From an uncultured Sulfurovum sp. (GTDB lineage Bacteria > Campylobacterota > Campylobacteria > Campylobacterales > Sulfurovaceae), in contig CAMZNQ010000169.1 of NCBI GenBank assembly GCA_947313765.1, positions 1 to 10,496 of the forward strand: a stretch of 10,496 nt of DNA, given 5' to 3'. The notes below the pieces were generated by a model. That model made no database searches. It was not told the origin of the DNA and worked only from the letters and a program-made list of their open reading frames with translations. This document shows positions 1 to 10,496 of the stretch, one piece after another; the first letter of the stretch is position 1; every line of letters starts with the position of its first letter. The position numbers and the translations under genes are program-made.

Positions 1-49
1 GTACTGGATCTGGCAGTACTGGTCTAACGGGAGCTTTTCTTCTTCTCAT
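1..49 (-). CDS. rpsG: 30S ribosomal protein S7, N-terminal fragment (cut by the left window edge)
   Basis: Only the first 16 codons are inside the window. Read on the minus strand from an ATG at 47-49, they give MRRRKAPVRPVLPDPV, a close match to the S7 N-terminus expected in Campylobacterota. S7 is a primary 16S rRNA-binding protein that nucleates assembly of the 30S head and lies near the decoding centre and E site. A Shine-Dalgarno-like TAGGA lies at 60-64, 10 nt upstream of the ATG, which is a rather long spacing. The gene follows rpsL after a 159-bp spacer, the normal str-operon order rpsL-rpsG-fusA. The identification rests on these few residues plus the position after rpsL, but the match is specific. 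The rest of the gene lies beyond coordinate 1. Confidence 0.9.
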   Translation of the reverse strand, partial: MRRRKAPVRPVLPDPV

Positions 50-208
50 ATTACTATTTTCCTATAATTTATCTTCAATCGTTTACTATTGATTTACTCA
101 AGTTTTGTCCCCTAAGGTAACCCTAAAAGGTTCTTGACAACACCTGTTTAAAGTCTATGTCAGACTCACTCTTTTTTGTGACATGGTCACACCTACAAAT
201 TGTTTAAA
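50..208 (-). promoter_or_regulatory. rpsL-rpsG intercistronic spacer, possible structured regulatory leader
   Basis: This 159-bp spacer has no credible gene. On the minus-strand transcript, two small stem-loops follow the rpsL stop. The first is TGTGAC-CAT-GTCACA (6 bp, 177-191), 17 nt after the stop codon. The second is AGTCT-GACAT-AGACT (5 bp, 152-166). The first is followed by a run of A rather than U, so it is not a standard intrinsic terminator. A poorly matched set of C/G-rich motifs (CCCTAA at 110-115 and 121-126) lies between the hairpins and rpsG. In E. coli the S12-S7 intercistronic mRNA is the binding site for S7 autoregulation, so a similar role here is plausible by position only. 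I see no clear promoter for rpsG. Confidence 0.35.
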
Positions 209-583
209 CTATTTTTTAGGTTTTTTAGTACCGTATTTAGAACGTGCAACAGTTCTACCATTAACACCTGACGCATCCAATGCACCACGAACAATATGAT
301 ACTTAACACCAGGTAAATCTTTGATTCTACCTCCACGTACAAGTACAATTGAGTGTTCTTGAAGGTTGTGACCCTCTCCACCGATGTATGAGATTACTTC
401 AAATCCACTTGTCAATCTAACTTTTGCAACTTTTCTTAAAGCTGAGTTAGGTTTTTTTGGAGTTGTTGTATATACTCTAGTACAAACACCTCTTCTTTGA
501 GGACAGTTTACTAATGCAGGTGATTTTGATTTTTTAATCACTTTTTTACGTTCTTTACGAACTAGTTGGTTAATTGTAGGCAA
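209..583 (-). CDS. rpsL: 30S ribosomal protein S12
   Basis: S12 sits at the subunit interface of the 30S decoding centre and monitors codon-anticodon pairing. The 124-residue product is full length. It begins with the family signature MPTINQLVR, carries the decoding loop [12 protein letters not shown] (about residues 40-51) and the second loop [13 protein letters not shown] (84-96), and ends in [12 protein letters not shown]. Lys43 and Lys88, the residues usually changed in streptomycin resistance, have their wild-type identity. Asp89, the residue methylthiolated by RimO in E. coli, is present. The start codon is TTG at 581-583. It is chosen because the S12 N-terminus is almost invariant and AAGGA at 590-594 is 6 nt upstream; no in-frame ATG lies just upstream. 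The gene follows rpoC after 213 bp and precedes rpsG, and probably has its own promoter near 693-698. Confidence 0.98.
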   Translation of the reverse strand: MPTINQLVRKERKKVIKKSKSPALVNCPQRRGVCTRVYTTTPKKPNSALRKVAKVRLTSGFEVISYIGGEGHNLQEHSIVLVRGGRIKDLPGVKYHIVRGALDASGVNGRTVARSKYGTKKPKK

Positions 584-589
584 TACAAT

Positions 590-594
590 TCCTT
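590..594 (-). promoter_or_regulatory. Ribosome binding site supporting the TTG start of rpsL
   Basis: The minus strand reads AAAGGA-ATTGTA-TTG. AAGGA pairs with the anti-Shine-Dalgarno sequence and lies 6 nt before the TTG at 581-583, an ideal spacing. This site, together with the conserved PTINQLV that follows, decides the start codon. Confidence 0.75.
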
Positions 595-632
595 TCTGTT
601 TATTTTTTTGAATTAAAATCTGGACATGAAAG

Positions 633-667
633 TCCCGAAAAAACGTAATTTAAGCGTACTTTCGGGA
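633..667 (-). promoter_or_regulatory. Stem-loop in the rpsL 5' leader
   Basis: On the minus strand TCCCGAAA (660-667) pairs perfectly over 8 bp with TTTCGGGA (633-640). An inner ACG/CGT helix (643-645 with 655-657) follows a 2-nt internal mismatch and closes a 9-nt loop. An alternative pairing shares bases with the main stem: GAAAGT (658-663) with ACTTTC (628-633). The element lies between the predicted promoter (TATAAT at 693-698) and the ribosome binding site at 590-594, so it would be in the rpsL 5' untranslated region. No clean U-tract follows it, so a plain terminator is unlikely. An attenuation or translational-control element is possible. The structure is seen in the sequence; the function is unknown. 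Confidence 0.45.
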
Positions 668-692
668 GTTTCGTGTGTAGAAAATGGTGCAT

Positions 693-698
693 ATTATA
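693..698 (-). promoter_or_regulatory. Candidate -10 element of a sigma-70 promoter for rpsL
   Basis: The minus strand contains TAGATATAATATGC, with a perfect TATAAT. No good -35 hexamer is found 16-18 nt upstream. The upstream DNA is instead very A/T-rich, the pattern described for housekeeping promoters in Campylobacter and Helicobacter, where the -35 box is weak. A second, weaker -10-like TATAAA lies at 710-715. Transcription would begin near 686 and leave a leader of about 100 nt containing the 633-667 hairpin. Its position, after the rpoC hairpin and before rpsL, supports a separate str-operon promoter. Confidence 0.5.
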
Positions 699-763
699 TC
701 TAAATAGACTTTATAGTATATTTTTTAATGCAAAATAAGATTTTTAAATATTTTAATTGAGTA

Positions 764-787
764 AGAGATACCACAAAGGGTATCTCT
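764..787 (-). terminator. Hairpin 3' of rpoC, possible terminator
   Basis: A perfect 9-bp stem AGAGATACC / GGTATCTCT encloses a 6-nt loop, starting 9 nt after the rpoC stop codon. On the minus-strand transcript the downstream sequence is TACTCAATTAAAATATT, which is only mildly U-rich and lacks a true U-run. This could be a partial rho-independent terminator or a processing and stability hairpin at the rpoC 3' end. A promoter candidate about 70 bp further on fits a transcript boundary here. Confidence 0.5.
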
Positions 788-796
788 ATTTATATT

Positions 797-9486
<8,690 letters not shown>

Positions 9487-9521
9487 TTATAGTATGTTAA
9501 TTAATAAATGTATAGATATAC

Positions 9522-9545
9522 AAAAAAACTATTGCATAATAGCTT
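9522..9545 (-). terminator. Weak hairpin with T-run upstream of rpoB, candidate attenuator
   Basis: The minus strand reads AAGCTATT-ATGC-AATAGTTTTTTT. The core stem CTATT/AATAG has 5 Watson-Crick pairs; a G-U and two A-U pairs extend it into the T-run. Seven T follow (9522-9528). This has the shape of an intrinsic terminator, but the stem is A/U-rich and weak, so partial termination at most is expected. A transcription attenuator is known in the rplL-rpoB spacer of E. coli, so position supports the idea. In AT-rich DNA such a structure can also arise by chance. Confidence 0.35.
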
Positions 9546-9595
9546 GGCTCTATATCAGAAAATTCTCTTACAATGATAATAATAATTGATTTTGC

Positions 9596-9646
9596 ACTGT
9601 TACTAATGCAGTACAAGAGTTATAATCTACTGTTACTAATGCAGTA
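9596..9646. repeat. Two-copy 18-bp direct repeat, 33-bp period, in the rplL-rpoB spacer
   Basis: ACTGTTACTAATGCAGTA occurs perfectly at 9596-9613 and 9629-9646. The similarity continues after one mismatch (C614/G647) through AAGA, giving 22 of 23 identical positions. Each copy contains ACTG...CAGT. In the second copy the flanks extend this to a 7-bp inverted repeat, TCTACTG (9626-9632) and CAGTAGA (9642-9648), around a 9-nt loop. The duplication is noncoding and lies between the two hairpins of the spacer. It could be paired protein-binding sites, a repeated RNA stem-loop, or a recent slippage duplication. I do not recognise the motif. Confidence 0.85.
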
Positions 9647-9668
9647 GAAGAAAGGGATTTGATACTTT

Positions 9669-9696
9669 TTCCCAAATAAGAACTCTTATCTGGGAA
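9669..9696 (-). promoter_or_regulatory. 12-bp hairpin just after rplL
   Basis: The minus-strand transcript reads TTCCCAGATAAG-AGTT-CTTATTTGGGAA, a 12-bp stem with one G-U pair and a 4-nt loop, starting 22 nt after the rplL stop codon. It is followed by AAAAAG, not a U-tract, so it is not a canonical terminator in the operon direction. The rplL-rpoB spacer of E. coli holds an attenuator and an RNase III processing site. This hairpin is in the matching place and may be a processing or 3'-end stability element that lets L7/L12 be made in excess of RNA polymerase. Confidence 0.55.
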
Positions 9697-9718
9697 GATT
9701 TCACTAAAATAGTAATAA

Positions 9719-10084
9719 CTATTTAAGCTCACAAGATGCACCTGCATCTTCAATTTGTTTTTTAAGCTCTTCAGCTTCCTCTTTAGAAACACCCTCTTTA
9801 AGTACAGTTGGTGCATCTTCAACAGCACCTTTAGCCTCTTTAAGACCAAGACCTGTAATTGCTCTAACTACTTTAATAGCATTAATTTTCTTAGCACCTG
9901 CATCTGTAAGAACAACATCAAACTCTGTCTGCTCTTCAACTGCTTCTGCTACTGCTCCACCTGCTACTACTGTAGCTTGTGCAGATACACCAAATTTCTC
10001 TTCAAACTCTTTTACTAGCTCTGAAAGCTCTAATACTGACATATTTGAGATAAATTCTAAAACATCTTCTTTAGTTGTTGCCAT
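9719..10084 (-). CDS. rplL: 50S ribosomal protein L7/L12
   Basis: L7/L12 forms the mobile stalk of the 50S subunit; dimers bind L10 and recruit and stimulate translational GTPases such as EF-G and EF-Tu. The 121-residue product matches the family's length. It has an N-terminal dimerisation and L10-binding domain (about 1-33, with [16 protein letters not shown]), an Ala/Val-rich hinge (about 34-52) and a C-terminal factor-binding domain with the signature [23 protein letters not shown] (68-89, split as seen). ATG at 10082-10084 is preceded by AAGGA at 10091-10095, 6 nt away. An unusual detail is Cys118 in the C-terminal GASCELK, as L7/L12 generally lacks cysteine. The gene follows rplJ after 103 bp and precedes rpoB after 244 bp. 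Confidence 0.98.
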   Translation of the reverse strand: MATTKEDVLEFISNMSVLELSELVKEFEEKFGVSAQATVVAGGAVAEAVEEQTEFDVVLTDAGAKKINAIKVVRAITGLGLKEAKGAVEDAPTVLKEGVSKEEAEELKKQIEDAGASCELK

Positions 10085-10138
10085 TTTAATTCCTTTTAAT
10101 CATTTTTTATTTTATAATTAGATTCTTGAAATAGAAGG

Positions 10139-10167
10139 CTTTAGCCCCAAATATTAGGAGACTAAAA
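10139..10167 (-). promoter_or_regulatory. Hairpin in the rplJ-rplL spacer
   Basis: On the minus strand TTTTAGTCTC (10158-10167) can pair with GGGGCTAAAG (10139-10148) as a 10-bp stem with three G-U pairs and a 9-nt loop. It begins 20 nt after the rplJ stop codon and is followed by the moderately U-rich CCTTCTATTTC. It may be a weak attenuator or a processing and stability element between L10 and L7/L12, which are needed in a ratio of about 1 to 4 or more. Only the pairing is seen; the role is inferred. Confidence 0.35.
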
Positions 10168-10187
10168 TCATCATTTCCTAAAAATCT

Positions 10188-10496
10188 CTACGCTTCTTCT
10201 TCTAACTTTTCAGCTAAAGCACTCATACCTATTGTAAAGTTCTGCACTGGTGCATTCCAAACATTAAGTAACATACCAAGAAGTTCTTCTCTACCTGGAA
10301 GTTTAGCCATAGCTTCAATAGTTACTAAATCTGCAACTTTAGACTCAATTAGTCCAGATTTAATAGAGAAGTTATCTTTGTTTGTAATAGCAGATTTATC
10401 AGCTACTTTACATGTAGCAATTTGGTCTTCACCCCAAATAAAGATATTGTTATCTACAAGCTCCATCTCTTCACAGTTTGCATTTTTAAGTGCAAT
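10188..10496 (-). CDS. rplJ: 50S ribosomal protein L10, C-terminal part (cut by the right window edge)
   Basis: L10 anchors the L7/L12 dimers to 23S rRNA at the base of the GTPase stalk. The open frame runs to the window edge; 102 residues are visible, starting IALKNANCEE and continuing through the internal Met at 10464-10466, so that Met is not the true start. Family features are DNNIFIWGEDQIATCKVADK, the conserved LPGREELLGMLL, and the C-terminal segment APVQNFTIGMSALAEKLEEEA, which corresponds to the long helix that carries the L7/L12 N-terminal dimers. Bacterial L10 proteins are around 160-175 residues, so about 60 N-terminal residues lie beyond the edge. The gene ends in TAG at 10188-10190 and is followed by rplL, the conserved order. 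The rplJ leader, where L10 autoregulation usually acts, is outside the window. Confidence 0.96.
   Translation of the reverse strand: MALKNANCEEMELVDNNIFIWGEDQIATCKVADKSAITNKDNFSIKSGLIESKVADLVTIEAMAKLPGREELLGMLLNVWNAPVQNFTIGMSALAEKLEEEA

Noticed and set aside
1-22. GTACTGG repeated at 1-7 and 16-22
   Set aside because: It is within the rpsG coding region and follows from repeated Pro/Val/Leu codons in RPVLPDPV.
134-162. Plus-strand TTGACA followed 16 bp later by TATGTC
   Set aside because: The -10 match is poor and no plus-strand gene lies downstream; all genes here are on the minus strand.
177-191. TGTGAC-ATG-GTCACA palindrome resembling a CRP/FNR-type operator
   Set aside because: The half-sites TGTGA and TCACA are separated by 5 bases instead of the 6 of the CRP consensus. 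It lies just after the rpsL stop with no promoter next to it, so an RNA hairpin reading is preferred.
9568-9849. Open frame of 93 codons on the minus strand spanning the rplL 3' part and the spacer
   Set aside because: It overlaps rplL in another frame, its tail is produced by the duplicated 18-bp repeat (TALVTV twice), and it has no recognisable domain.
9755-10018. Open frame of 87 codons on the plus strand antisense to rplL
   Set aside because: Phe/Cys/Ser-rich translation typical of the antisense of a Lys/Glu/Ala-rich gene; no homology or ribosome binding site seen.
10111-10116. TATAAA on the minus strand as a promoter for rplL
   Set aside because: It lacks a -35 element and would start transcription only about 20 nt before the ATG. 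Co-transcription with rplJ is the conserved arrangement, so support is too weak.

Overview
The window is an AT-rich stretch (roughly one third G+C by eye) of a bacterial core-genome locus. Every gene reads on the minus strand. In transcription order, from high to low coordinates, they are: rplJ (C-terminal part, cut by the right edge), rplL, rpoB, rpoC, rpsL and the first 16 codons of rpsG (cut by the left edge). This is the L10-L7/L12-beta-beta' block followed directly by the start of the str operon. Protein character points to the Campylobacterota (formerly Epsilonproteobacteria): S7 begins MRRRKAPVRPVLPDPV, RpoB has [14 protein letters not shown] in its rifampicin region, RpoC is long (1510 aa), and rpoC is followed by rpsL. 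rpoB and rpoC are separate genes, which argues against Helicobacter or Wolinella, where they are fused. A free-living Sulfurimonas/Sulfurovum-like or Arcobacter-like lineage fits, but I cannot name a genus.

Layout. 10188-10496 rplJ (partial); 10085-10187 spacer with a hairpin; 9719-10084 rplL; 9475-9718 spacer with a 12-bp hairpin, an 18-bp direct repeat pair and a weak hairpin with a T-run just before rpoB; 5329-9474 rpoB; 797-5329 rpoC, overlapping rpoB by one base (TAATG); 584-796 spacer with a 9-bp hairpin after rpoC, a TATAAT promoter candidate and a structured rpsL leader; 209-583 rpsL, which appears to start at TTG; 50-208 spacer with two small hairpins; 1-49 start of rpsG.

Functionally, the genes supply the ribosomal stalk (L10 anchoring L7/L12 dimers), the two large subunits of RNA polymerase, and two proteins of the 30S decoding and head regions (S12, S7). 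Co-expression links transcription capacity to ribosome production. The hairpin after rpoC, followed by a -10 element, suggests the block is divided into rplJL-rpoBC and rpsL-rpsG units, perhaps with some read-through.

I found no mobile element, CRISPR array, tRNA, rRNA or unknown accessory gene, and no undescribed system. The points worth a second look are in the spacers (structured RNA, duplicated repeat), the TTG start of rpsL, the rpoB/rpoC junction and the large insertion in the RpoC trigger loop.
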